A DNA stretch of 64,000 nt from Pteria penguin (taxonomy: Eukaryota > Mollusca > Bivalvia > Pterioida > Pteriidae): positions 67,551,881 through 67,615,880 of the forward strand of contig CM068581.1 in NCBI GenBank assembly GCA_035048485.1, in the 5' to 3' direction. Made by a program: the position numbers and the translations under genes. The stretch's first letter is position 1. Each line of letters opens with the position of its first letter. The notes under the pieces were generated by a model. It made no database searches. It was not told where the DNA came from and worked only from the letters and a program-made list of their open reading frames with translations. Shown here piece after piece: positions 54,901-64,000 of this stretch.

Positions 54901-57900
54901 ATAAAATTTTTTTTATTTTCAATACATTTATGCAAACAAAAGTAAAGGTTACCAGTCAGTAAAATGTCAAAAGTGCAAAATAAAAAGTCGAAATAAATAA
55001 TACATTAGACAGGGTATCAACATTGTTATTTCAAAGCAATCTTGTTACCTTTGAGATGGTCTGGGAGAGTATCCTCGTCTATTATACCACCACCGATGAT
55101 GGAGGATAAGTCCTCTGGTAGTTTGTTCCATGGTATGTAGGTAGCCCCAACGTCGACTTCCCAACGCTCTCTAAATTCAGATTCCTTAACACCAATCCCG
55201 GGAGCCCACGCCACCTATTGATCAAATGTAAATGAAGTTTATTTCTTTTAAGTTTTTATAATATTTCAGTATAAATATGTAATGTATTTGAAACAAATAA
55301 AATACTATTTAAATGTAAGAGCCTCATTGATATCTCTAACTAGACAAATTGAAAAAATTGTGATGCCTTAGAACCATCACCACACATTTCAAATTCATGG
55401 GATAAGATTTTTTAAAGACATAGTTGAACTTACATCTGAAATACTAGTCTATTTAGGCATTCTAAAATTATAGTATAGAAACCTAATTTTTCATGGTTTC
55501 TAAGGAATAGCCACAACTGTGGTAGAAACTGCTGAATATACAGTCGAACTTCAATAACTCTAAGTGCTTGGGACCTATGAAATTATTTCGAGTTTTGATA
55601 GGTTTGAGTTATCAAAGTTGCGGAAATCCATCGGAAATTAGAAGGGGAAAGATTGAACTTTATTACCTACGTATCTTTTGTACTACTGTAATACTAAATA
55701 AAACATTAAAGACGTTGTAATATTCTCAATTTATTTATGATGATAACTGTTATAAATTTGCAGCTTGTATAATTCTAGACAATTTTCACCATTAATAGCA
55801 GTTTTTAATTATATTCATTACGGCAGTTATAATTAAAATAAATCATCTACAGATAATAATGATGATACCCTGATTGTTCAATTACTAATTAGGATTAAAC
55901 ATGTATTATACAATCCCATACACAACAATAAGTCCGTTAATCCATCAAGCTTGGATGCACACAACCCTGTAATTTTAATCACTGTGTAAACAAGCCAACT
56001 GATTTCTATCCTGTTATTTGCATTGAGTTTTCAACGGTAAAATGCTTTGAGTTTTCAAAGGTGAAATTAAGTACAAATTTGTCTTTGGCACTTGAAAATT
56101 ACTTTGAGTTTTCGGGGATTTTTGAATTTCAGAAGTTTTAGTTTGAGAAGGCAAATGACATTAAAATATTTGAAATGTTCTTGGGACAGTAGGATAACTC
56201 AAGTCCCTGAGGGTTTTCGAGTTTTTGACGTACGAGTTATCAAAGTTCGACTGCATGTGAAAATCAAACTTGATCCACATATTAAATATCCAAACTTACA
56301 TGTAAAGAATCATTCAATTCTATCTAAGCATTCTAAAGCCATGGTACATAACCAAATTTATAATGGCTTCTATGTCAATGAAAGGGCCACAACTCTAATA
56401 GATTTGTCAAAAAATAGAAGGAAATGAATCTAATATAGGTATTCTTTAGTCATGGACCCAGAAACCAAAACAACACTGTATCCCTTTCCTATTTTGATGG
56501 TGACGACATAAATACAAATCTATGCACCATACATGGATATGTACAACCAGCAACCAGTTTGTGTTATTGTCTAAGTCACTCAGCTGTCATACCAGAATTA
56601 TTCCACCATAGGACTTGCACAAACTGATCAGATATTTTGTAGAATCTTCAAGGGCATACTACTAATTAATTATGTTCTTTAATTATTTTGTACCTATAAT
56701 CACAAGAAAAAGTTTTGACAGAGATATAAATAAGGTAATACAAATTATTCATATAAAACATACCCTTAGTTCTGAGCCATTGAAAAGCAAGCCTTTCATT
56801 CTGTCGACAGCTTTTGCTGCCTCTTTTCGTCTGGTCATGCATACAAAAGCACATCCTCTTGGCGGTATCATCTATATAGTAATAGAAAAGTTGAAAATGA
56901 ATAAAGGGTGTAAGCCGAAAGCAGAATGGTGTAAACTACAATCAAACTGATCTCTCATCGGTCACTAATGCTTTATTTATTTTTTTCAGTATATGTCTTT
57001 TTTTCTGGAATATCCAATACATACAAGTATTAGCCCACTCCCTGACTTACATTTATGGACTCCACACTCCCATATTTCTCCAGCTCTTCCCGAAGCTCTT
57101 CTTCTGATGTGGTCTTTGGTACTTTACCAATAAACAAGGTGGTAGAACAAACTGAAATGGAATACATCGGTTTTTTTTATTACTACTCAGATGCACACTT
57201 ATTGTAAGCAATGCAATAAATATAAGGTTAAAGTTAATAGCAATTATTTGATAAAATATGATGCTACATGGTAGCCAGCCAAGTCCCTAAATCTAAAATT
57301 GCAGGGGCTGGGGTCATGTCATATTTTAGGTAAAGTTTGGAAACTTATAAACAACAAGTACAACTTTGCAACTTTTTTCAGAATTTGCATATCTTTCAAC
57401 TATAATTATTTTCGCATTTTATCAACATTTTCAGCACTTAATGAGATCTACAGCATATTTTTTTTTTTAAATCCAGATTCTCAACATTATTCTACCCCCT
57501 GTAGAAGTAAACCACAACTTCTGTCCTTTCAAACATTCAAGTGACAGAGATGGTGTAAGCATATGATGGACATCAATGTATATAAAACAATTGCGATATG
57601 TCATCATGACCAGGCTGTCCAGCACTTCTTGACAAAAAATTAGGGCTAATTTTAGGGCTAAAATTTCAAAATTTTAGGGAAGATTTAGTGCTCAAATTAG
57701 GAATTTTGAAACAAAATTAAGGAATATGAAGGTATTAATTGACTTACCTTTACTCTTTTGGCAAAATAGAAACTAACATACAATACTTTACTTGTATGAA
57801 AGATGTTTCCCAGGGGTTCAGTGTCCCAGATGCTGTTGGCTGTGACCTTAAGAATTACATCTCTGTCACTCGGTCACAACCAATAACAAACTGGGCACTT

Positions 57901-60900
57901 CTATCCACTGGTCAACTGCCTTCACTGTCTACTCTGAATTAGAACTAAAAACTACATTAAAACACACATGAAGTATGCATTTAGTCAAAAATGTTATGAA
58001 GAATTGGAAAGGATATAAAAAAGTAGAAATTGGCATAAAAAATTAGGGCTTTTTTAGGAAATCCCTTTGGATTTTTTTTATTTTTTTAGGAATTTTAACA
58101 AAAATTGAAAAAATTAGGAATTTTTTTAGGAATTTTAGGGACACTGGACAGCCTGCATCATCAGACTCGATATGCAATACTGTCCCTGAAGAATTTTCAG
58201 TTGCCACACCTGCGATATGGTAGGAAAACTTGGGGTGCCAAGGAAAAAAATCAACCACCTAGGGCAACCGATAATGTTAGTCCCTGTCATATAGCATAAG
58301 AAATATACAAAAAATACCCAGATAACCTACTAGATAAACACTGATCTCTGGCAGGTGGCAATCCTTTCTTTCTCCTTTCCCTTTCTTTCTCTCTCTGCTT
58401 GTCCCTCTCTCTATCTCTGCTCCTATTAAATAAAGCAAACTTACACTGAGAATAGTACTGGAATAGAACAGTAAATCAACTAAACAGTAATCTAAGTATA
58501 ATACTGCAGGTAGAAGGATTTTATGATAATTTCAAATTTACATATGAATAGGGAATGTGACCACTATATTAGAAGTTACTCAGTACTTTTCCAATTCAGA
58601 CTCCAATTCAGGTTAAATATGCTGGGCCCAATTGTTTAAAATTTTTAACAACTGGTCAAGCTTAACCCTAGTCATGCTACATAAAATACACAGAAATAGT
58701 GCTGTGAGCTGAATATTTTTCTATGTATTTTAAAAAATAAAAGCATGTTTTTGTATGCTGTTTTATGAAGGTTGTTTGCATAATAATATAGGCATATCAT
58801 ATACCAAAATGTTAAGGAATGTTTGAAGTTTATGAATATTGTAAAAGTTTGACCACAATTTATGCACAGTAAAGGTAAACTGCAGGTAAATACAGGTAAA
58901 ATGACAAAAAGCTAGATTTAGCAATAACTATATGCATTTATTTTCAAAAATACAATAAAAGAGATTGAAAATATTGAAATATGAAATAATAATATAATAA
59001 AAGTCACACACCAGTAGGCCAGTAGTTACTATTCAGGTAAAACTCGGGTAACATTTCATAGTATATGAATTTTATCTAATGACGAATGCTGATTGGGGTA
59101 TATACTGCTCCAAAATGATGCCCAGTGTTGTTATATAACTGAACTAGTTTGAATAACCGATTAAAATCACGGTTTCCATGTCATACCTGCAAGGTAGTAT
59201 CGGCCAGGTGAAAAATAATTCAAAGTGCCAGAGTCAATATCTAGTGATCACCGATAAAAAGAATGGATCACGTTTACTAAACATGTTGTCCAGTAACCAT
59301 AAGGCCCATCGGCATCATAATAATTAATCGGTAAACACCTTCATTCCCCCTTCCTTTTTGTGAAAATTCAATTACGAAAAACGGGATATGCTAAGTTGCC
59401 GGCATTTTCCGTAGATATTGGTCTACACACCGATAAGTTTCATGTGCCATTGTAATCATTGTCATTGATAAACAAATTGAGGAAATCCAAAGAAGATCGA
59501 CGGTCTTCAGTGATGTTTACAAACACCTGTAAAATCGATTGAATCCCAGGTCAACACGTGGCCGGCCGTCGTCACGTGCACGTCAATTATTCATTAAATC
59601 TACCCAATCGTATATTTTTTTTTCGTAATCATTGTCTTCAATTATATCAGCGACATTAAGTGCATCAAGTTCCACATCACTATCATCGTTTCCAAAGACT
59701 TATTAGAAGAAAGAATCAAGTTGTGTTTATAAATCCGCCATCTTGAAATACAAATTTTGATCTCACCTTTTCCCGTACCTTAATATACGAACCAATCAAA
59801 TTGAAGGTGACGTCATGGAATTTTTTAAAGATAGGAATTCTGTATTCACATATAGAAAGTCTTTTTATAACGTTTACAATGATTGGAAGGCTATAAATAC
59901 GATCTAAAAATATGCTATAGTCGACCTAGTTGTTGCCCGGATTATTCCGGGTTCAGCTCACAGCGCGTGTATTCGATTCCCGGATTATTCCGGGTCCAGC
60001 ATGAGTAGGGTTAACAACAATCAAAGTTTGATGAAAAAAAAATTAAATTTGTAAAGTCTGTTTCCTTATATTCAACTTACATGAAATTGCTATGACATTC
60101 AATAAATTAGTATAAAAAACATAATTAAAATTTCTTTCATTTTAATGAAATAGCAAGGTGATTTTTAACAATCAATGGCCAAAACTGACCCCGGCTGCTG
60201 AACTGTAAACCTCCCAATATTACTATGCACTTTAATAACCTTGTCATGGGAATGAAAAAGCAGAGTAGAACTTATAAAAAATATATATATATGTTAATGA
60301 TACACAATATAGAAGCACCGATATTGTGAAAAGTCTTTCACCTTGACCTCCTGTGCCTGTCTCTGGACCTTGACCGTCTGCGACGATCTCTCGATCTAGA
60401 GCGTGAACGTCTCCTTTTCTTAGGGGATCTGAAAATTAAATATGTAATATAGTGTAACTATAGGTTTTTACATCATTTATTTACATAAAACAAGACAGCA
60501 TATGGATTTCTCATGCATTTGATTTTAAATTTAACACTGAAAAACAAGACACTTTAATGCTACTTTCACTTGGTACCATCTGATTTGTACAGGGCAGAGA
60601 CAATGCTATCTGTACAATTTTCATGGTACCACCTTATTTGCAGAGGGCAGAGACAATGCTACTTGTACATTGCTTGTGTTACCATCTGATTAATACAGGG
60701 CAAAGTGCTACTTGTACATTGCTCAAGCCACCATCTGATTAAACCACATCTACAGTATTACCTGTCTAGTTGCTAAGGATGAAAACCTATTACTCCATAT
60801 GAACAAAAATACTATAACCACTGCTGAAAGTACAATCTAACTATTTCTTTCAACACAAGCTTTCTAAGCATTCTACTTCATTTGTTAAACATATCTATAT

Positions 60901-61772
60901 ATTTTTTGGCCTTACCGAGACCTTGACCTATCTCTTGAGTGTTTAGAGCGTTTATGTCTACGCTCAGAGCCTCTTTCTCGATCCCTGTCTCTCTCATCTC
61001 TATCTCGAGGCCTTTCATCCTCATCTACAGGCATTCCTCTGTGACGTTCGTCAATGTCATGAGGAGGGAAAATCTGAGGCTCGTTCATCATGGGAGGGGG
61101 AAATCCTTGTGGCACTTGGGCCATAGGGACTGGAGGCTGTGGTTCTGGTGGCATCATATGTGGATGTTGTGGCACACTTGGAGGCATCTGCAAGAACAAT
61201 TACAGAGTGAAATTTTTCTTTTATTGCATAACAATTCTTTCGGTTACACTGATGTGAAATACATAGTGATGGTAACGGTATAACCAACTGAAATAAAAAA
61301 TTGAAATTTAACTTCTGTTTCTTCCAGGTAAAGAACTCATTAGTTAAACTAGTGTAATACTCATGATACTGAAAACAAACATAATTATCTTTGCATATGT
61401 GTATTTAACTCTGTGCATCCAAATTTTAGCTAAAATACTAAAAGCAAAGTTTTGTGAATTCCAGAGATGTCATGAATTAGTGTGACCTGTAACTGTCCTA
61501 CTCAATATCTTTAGATACATTTTTATTAGTGAACAGGAGACAGTATTAACTGTGGGAAAACATTAATCCTGCTAAAGGGAATATACGGTATGCAGTTAGT
61601 GAATTTCCAATTCACAGCATCTAAACATTGCCTTACGTGTGCAATTTGTTGGTCAAATTCTGCTTGCTGTTGTTGGAGCACTTTCTGTCTGGTCATCTGC
61701 TCGTTCGTCTTCTGAATGGTCTGCTGCAACTGCTGCATTATTGATGGGTCAGTCAGTAAGTTGGACACATTT
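50144..61772 (-). CDS. SCAF4/SCAF8-like: SR-related CTD-associated factor, SCAF4/SCAF8-type (3' ten exons)
   Basis: Exons 61637-61772, 60916-61187, 60342-60428, 58327-58422, 57052-57151, 56764-56871, 55049-55214, 54279-54461, 52601-52794, 50144-51937, all with GT/AG borders and matching phases, about 1,044 codons. Order of domains: a Gln-rich helix (MQQLQQTIQKTNEQ), a Pro-rich stretch, RS/RD-rich blocks, KGLPPARDQ, an RRM (STTLFIGKVP ... RGCAFVCMTRRKEA), a conserved post-RRM block (RWEVDVGATYIPWNKL ... GGGIIDEDTL), then Gln/Pro/Met- and RGG/RD-rich tails. RRM plus YIPW block is diagnostic of SCAF4/8, nuclear factors that bind the phosphorylated Pol II C-terminal domain and suppress early termination. 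The N-terminal CID is not in the window. Confidence 0.93.
52315..52542 (-). mobile_element. tRNA-derived SINE copy in a SCAF-gene intron
   Basis: ACATGGTGACATCATCCACA, GGATGCATAGCATAGAAATT, CTGATCCACAGAAGCAATGA, TTTTTACTGTCTCAACC and a reversed tRNA-like head (GGGGACTCAGCCTTGTGACC) follow the family order. It ends about 60 bp from the 52601 exon. Confidence 0.65.
52601..52794 (-). CDS. SCAF-type exon, Met/Pro/Gly-rich
   Basis: Encodes MMQQGMMPPRMGMMPQMVLP then PPGAPPGMPPSQLSV and MIPLPGGMAPAALQ. Low complexity, typical of the segment between the post-RRM block and the tail. Acceptor ATTACAG, donor GTAGGT, ends in phase 0. Confidence 0.85.
53275..54201. mobile_element. 927-bp inverted-repeat element with TA flanks, in a SCAF-gene intron
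   Basis: The ends CTGTACGTGTACTTATTTTA and, reversed, CTGTACGTGTATATATATTA are followed on both sides by GCGNNATC..ATTTTAGC motifs. TA flanks lie at 53273-53274 and 54202-54203. Subterminal TTTAGC(A/G)...TCATGACTACGCTAA repeats occur in both halves. No ORF of note. A loose fragment of the same family (TTTAGCGTAGTCATGAAT) is at 62122. Confidence 0.75.
54279..54461 (-). CDS. SCAF-type exon, poly-Gln/Pro
   Basis: GMTLGREKPDVVEEPVQ then a Q6 run, PPPQQLPQQPS and MNLPPGVQPPAAFPPQLQ. The CAA/CAG run (54398-54417) is a coding triplet repeat that may vary in length. Acceptor CTTATAG, donor GTGAGT (phase 1). Confidence 0.85.
55049..55214 (-). CDS. SCAF-type exon with the conserved post-RRM YIPW block
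   Basis: VAWAPGIGVKESEFRERWEV then DVGATYIPWNKLPEDL and GGGIIDEDTLPDHLK. W-x-V-x-x-G-x-TYIPW and GG.I.(D/E)(E/Q)(T/E) are the strongest single-exon match to SCAF4/8. Acceptor ATCAATAG, donor GTAACA, 166 nt. Confidence 0.93.
55541..56253. mobile_element. 713-bp pogo/Tigger-like MITE in a SCAF-gene intron
   Basis: The ends CAGTCGAACTTCAATAACTC and, reversed, CAGTCGAACTTTGATAACTC are near-perfect inverted repeats. A second, inner pair is ATTTCGAGTTTTGATAGGTT / ACTCAAGTCCCTGAGGG. Left flank TA, right flank CA (decayed TA). No transposase ORF. Confidence 0.75.
56764..56871 (-). CDS. SCAF-type exon, second half of the RRM
   Basis: MIPPRGCAFVCMTRRKEAAK then AVDRMKGLLFNGSELR: RNP-1-like RGCAFVCM, helix 2, last strand. 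108 nt, phase 0 at both ends. Acceptor CTATATAG, donor GTATGT. Confidence 0.92.
57052..57151 (-). CDS. SCAF-type exon, first half of the RRM
   Basis: CSTTLFIGKVPKTTSEEELR then EELEKYGSVESIN: RNP-2 (LFIGKV), helix 1 and strand 2. 100 nt, entered in phase 2. Acceptor CCATTTCAG, donor GTAAGT. Confidence 0.93.
57611..58155. mobile_element. 545-bp hAT-like MITE in a SCAF-gene intron
   Basis: The ends CAGGCTGTCCAG and CTGGACAGCCTG are a 12-bp perfect inverted repeat. The flanks CATCATGA and CATCATCA form an 8-bp duplication with one mismatch and one extra C on the left. The interior is rich in ATTAGG(G)AATTTT-type repeats in both halves. Confidence 0.75.
58327..58422 (-). CDS. SCAF-type exon, RD/RE linker before the RRM
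   Basis: SRDRERDKQREKERERRKKG then LPPARDQCLSS. The KKGLP(P) motif directly before the RRM is conserved in SCAF4/8. 96 nt. The donor giving the right phase is GTTATC, a weaker site than the alternative GTAGGT three bases earlier, which would break the frame. Confidence 0.85.
58666..60010. mobile_element. 1.35-kb piggyBac-like MITE flanked by TTAA, in a SCAF-gene intron
   Basis: TTAA lies on both sides (58662-58665 and 60011-60014). The ends CCCTAGTCATGCT and, reversed, CCCTACTCATGCT are inverted. A second inverted block, GCTGTGAGCTGAA, lies 40-50 bp in from each end. The right end has two copies of the palindrome CCCGGATTATTCCGGG. No transposase ORF. TTAA plus CCC ends is the piggyBac pattern. 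Confidence 0.78.
60342..60428 (-). CDS. SCAF-type exon, RS block
   Basis: SPKKRRRSRSRSRDRRRRSR then SRDRHRRS. Typical SR/RD segment for protein-protein contact and nuclear speckle targeting. 87 nt. Acceptor ATTTTCAG, donor GTGAAA. Confidence 0.9.
60429..60915. repeat. Intron with three short direct repeats
   Basis: GTACCATCTGATTTGTACAG, GTACCACCTTATTTGCAGAG and TACCATCTGATTAATACAGG (60574, 60628, 60687) are each followed by GGCA(A/G)AG...GCTA(C/T)TTGTACA. The three units are about 55 bp long and diverged. Confidence 0.55.
60916..61187 (-). CDS. SCAF-type exon, Pro-rich plus RD block
   Basis: MPPSVPQHPHMMPPEPQPPV then PPHDIDERHRGMPVDED and ERDRDRERGSERRHKRSKH, ending SRDRSRS(R). 272 nt, phase 0 start after CTTGCAG, donor GTAAGG in phase 2. 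Confidence 0.9.
61637..61772 (-). CDS. SCAF-type exon, Gln-rich helix (first exon in the window)
   Basis: NVSNLLTDPSIMQQLQQTIQ then KTNEQMTRQKVLQQQQAEFD and QQIAH. It corresponds to the Q-rich helical region between the CID and RS region of SCAF8. It is entered mid-codon, so exons for the CID (start of the protein) lie to the right of the window. 136 nt. Acceptor TTGTTGTAG, donor GTAAGG. Confidence 0.88.
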
Positions 61773-62346
61773 CTACAACAATACATAGATACAGCATTAA
61801 AAAGCAATCAGCAAAAGTGAATGCAATCATCTGTGTGAGGTTGTTCTTTATTGTTTCAATTGAAATTAAATAATGGCAAACCGAGTGAAGTGGGGAGGAA
61901 ATTGAAAACAGCAATCTTTGACAGGTTCAATGCTGGACCTCCTCACAAGCCACTATTGGGAAGCAAACCACATTTGAAAGAGATGGTTGGCTAAGGCTTG
62001 TCTCAGTCCAGCTCTTTAGTCATCTTTGTTTCAAAAGCAATAAATAATCTTAAAAGCCATCAGATATATGGTACGCATACATATATTAGTGCAAAATGTT
62101 CCTAAGAAAGGTCTGTAACATTTTAGCGTAGTCATGAATAAGAGCATTTTCAAATTCGAGTAGCACACTTTATCCATTAAATTAATGCATTCAGAACAGT
62201 TTTGGGTAAATAAAATACATTATTACGTTCAAATATATCCTACATAAGAGGAATTGAAATGTATGTCATACGTGCCACAATGGTATTAGCTATTATGACA
62301 TGTTTGCCCTTGTGCGTAACTACTATTTGGAAATTCTTAACAAGTA

Positions 62347-62450
62347 CAGTCAAACCTCGTTATCTCGAAGAGGGACCGTGGAAAATACTTCGAGATATCC
62401 GTAGTTTGAGATATCCAAATTTCGAGTTTAGAATCACAAATTTATAAGTT
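62347..62450. repeat. One end of a pogo/Tigger-like element
   Basis: TA then CAGTCAAACCTCGTTATCTC, followed by CGAAG and internal CTTCGAGATATCC repeats. No matching right end is seen before 64 kb, so the element is either truncated or runs out of the window. Confidence 0.5.
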
Positions 62451-63730
62451 GTTAACATACGCCGGTACATTTGACACGTGTGATAGTTATAGTACGTGAT
62501 GTACTTATCAAGAAATACGTGTTAATGTACATAGTTACAAAATACTTAATCTAAATCTCATCATATCTTTTATTTATAAATATTTAAAGAGAATATACTC
62601 CAAAACTGAACACATCGTGTTTGGTTCTCAGTAAATTTGTATGTTAAATTCAATACTGGGCATAACTGTCGTATACTATACTTATAGGACGGACTGATGC
62701 ATGAAACGAGGTGAAGAAACTTGTCATAATTTTATTTTATTCAAAACACATCAAGCTACTATTAATACTTTGCATAAAAATACATAGACATACTCATGGA
62801 TATGAAATAATGAAAGGACTTGAAAGTCCTCAAGGTCGAATTGCATGGTCAAGTACATCAAAGGTAATAAAGTCGTGATCCACCAAGAGATCACACACCA
62901 AGCGTGTAGTGTTTAGGATCAGTATTGACAAAAACACGGTCTGCGCACAGGTGCTCGTTTTCATATAAACAACGGCTCTGCCCCTGAACACCCCTGTACG
63001 TCTCTGTCTCGTACTATATAGTTATCTCATTCTCTCATCACTTTTGATATTGACAGCAGTGTGAAATTAACAATCTGGACAGTCTCCCGCTGTACATATA
63101 CATTTGGGGAAAATCACGTTTACACGTGGAGATCTATAAATAACTGGCTATTTTTAGTAGCATTACATATCAACAACTACCGAGACGTTTGATTATCGTT
63201 GTGACGAGAAGATTGTAGAGTACTTCGAATTCCACTGCTATAAAAAGAAGCGATAATTTTATTAATTATAATACAACGGATACTAGTAAGGACTAGTAGT
63301 GTACTTCTTAAATTACGGCACAGCTACACAATAATGTCAATCATACTTTTTCGGTACTTTCCGTCGAGTATTCGGAAAGACTGCATGTCCTCCAGCGCAT
63401 GAATATAACTCGTCTAAATCGATGGAATAACGGCACATCTATTTTCTCATCTGATCACACTTATCTTGTATTGACTCGTACAATATGAATTATAAGTACT
63501 GAAAGTAAATCTAATCACGCTTTTTCTAAATATCGACGCACTATTTATACACGAGGATGTATTTTCTGCGTTCCACGCATTCTCCACAGCTTATTGTAAT
63601 GACTAGGGTAGCAATTCCGACCAAAAATAGATTAATGAACAATGTAAAGAAATTTCTTTAAATAAATGCAGGTATGAAAAACTGAGTTAATGTTATTTTT
63701 TTAATTGCAATGTCTTTTTTGTTTTGTTTG
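62451..63730. other. SCAF-gene intron, no exon seen
   Basis: AT-rich, without a splice-bounded coding segment. The CID exons of the SCAF-type gene do not occur here. Confidence 0.4.
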
Positions 63731-63736
63731 TTTGAT

Positions 63737-63997
63737 TATTGTTTTACGTCACTCCACGATTATTTCACGTATATGGTGACGGCATCTGCCTGATGCATTG
63801 CATACAAATTTAGACCTTTGCAACGGACCCACCCGAAGCAGTGAGGGATCTTTTACGTGCCACGCCTACCGTGACACGGGACCTCGGTTTTTACTGTCTC
63901 ATCCGAAAGACAGAACACCGGTGTGCCCCGGGCGGGAGTCGAACCCGCGACCTCTCGATCACGAGCCGAGCACCTTATCCACTAGGCCACACCGGCT
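63737..63997 (-). mobile_element. tRNA-derived SINE, best-preserved copy
   Basis: Read on the minus strand: a tRNA-like head (GCCGGTGTGGCCTAGTGGAT, box A-like; CGGGTTCGACTCCCGCC, box B and T-arm), then GGTGTTCTGTCTTTC, CGAGGTCCCGTGTCACGG, the GCACGTAAAAGATCCCTC block and TGCATCAGGCAGATGCC. The T-arm is intact, but the acceptor and anticodon stems mismatch, so it is not a functional tRNA gene. The copies at 4.9, 17.9, 21.96, 23.8, 38.3 and 52.3 kb belong to the same family. The first bases of the head lie at the very edge of the window. Confidence 0.82.
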
Positions 63998-64000
63998 TAA

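Noticed and set aside
56092..56427. Plus-strand ORF of 111 codons
   Set aside because: It spans the right half of a pogo/Tigger-like MITE and its flank, with no transposase motif.
63920..63997. Functional tRNA gene
   Set aside because: The T-arm is good, but the acceptor stem and anticodon stem mismatch, and the sequence continues into a SINE body shared with six other loci.
1..64000. CRISPR array, prokaryotic operons, rRNA, endogenous viral genes
   Set aside because: No spacer-repeat pattern, no ribosome-binding sites or compact ORFs, no rRNA-like sequence. The only retroviral-type piece is a solo LTR without coding region.

Overview
This is nuclear DNA from an invertebrate animal, most likely a bivalve mollusc. 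It is AT-rich, intron-rich and crowded with short transposons. The tandem-core repeats with long GAC(C/G)GAC runs at 5.9-6.5 kb and 7.2-7.95 kb, the tRNA-derived SINEs, and the hAT-type MITEs starting near CAGTGGCGGAT are of kinds I know as common in bivalve genomes. No prokaryotic gene organisation, CRISPR array, rRNA gene or convincing functional tRNA gene is visible. Species-level identity is not supported.

Layout. (1) 1.3-14.0 kb, minus strand: three phase-compatible exons of a RERG/RERGL/RASL-type Ras-like GTPase, open at both ends, with introns full of repeats. (2) 17.7-20.3 kb: weak coding signals, namely a two-exon plus-strand gene model and a lone minus-strand ORF. (3) 21.06-22.55 kb, minus: a complete two-exon gene for a basic 221-residue protein I do not recognise. 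(4) 24.0-28.4 kb, minus: a 5'-truncated L1/Tx1-type LINE with a 14-bp target-site duplication, itself split by a 563-bp solo LTR with its own 4-bp duplication. (5) 29.9-43.9 kb, minus: a complete seven-exon, 273-residue SAM-dependent methyltransferase gene. Its third intron contains a 5.58-kb DNA transposon with about 230-bp inverted termini, carrying broken THAP-transposase exons on one strand and SWIM/YqaJ-type exons on the other, an ISL2EU-like arrangement. (6) 44-48.7 kb: intergenic, with MITEs and a large fold-back. (7) 48.8-61.8 kb, minus: the 3' ten coding exons of an SCAF4/SCAF8-type SR-related CTD-associated factor (RS region, RRM, conserved post-RRM domain, proline/RGG/RD-rich tail). 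The N-terminal CID exons must lie past 64 kb. Its introns hold TA-flanked, hAT-like, pogo/Tigger-like and TTAA-flanked MITEs. The window ends in a tRNA-derived SINE.

The recognised genes are unrelated housekeeping or signalling genes and do not form a pathway. The most unusual content is in the mobile DNA: the two-gene transposon that seems to have lost the catalytic halves of both genes, the datable nested LINE/LTR pair, a SINE whose body is tandemly amplified, a hammerhead-like dimeric repeat, and two sequence-unrelated tandem-core elements with the same architecture.
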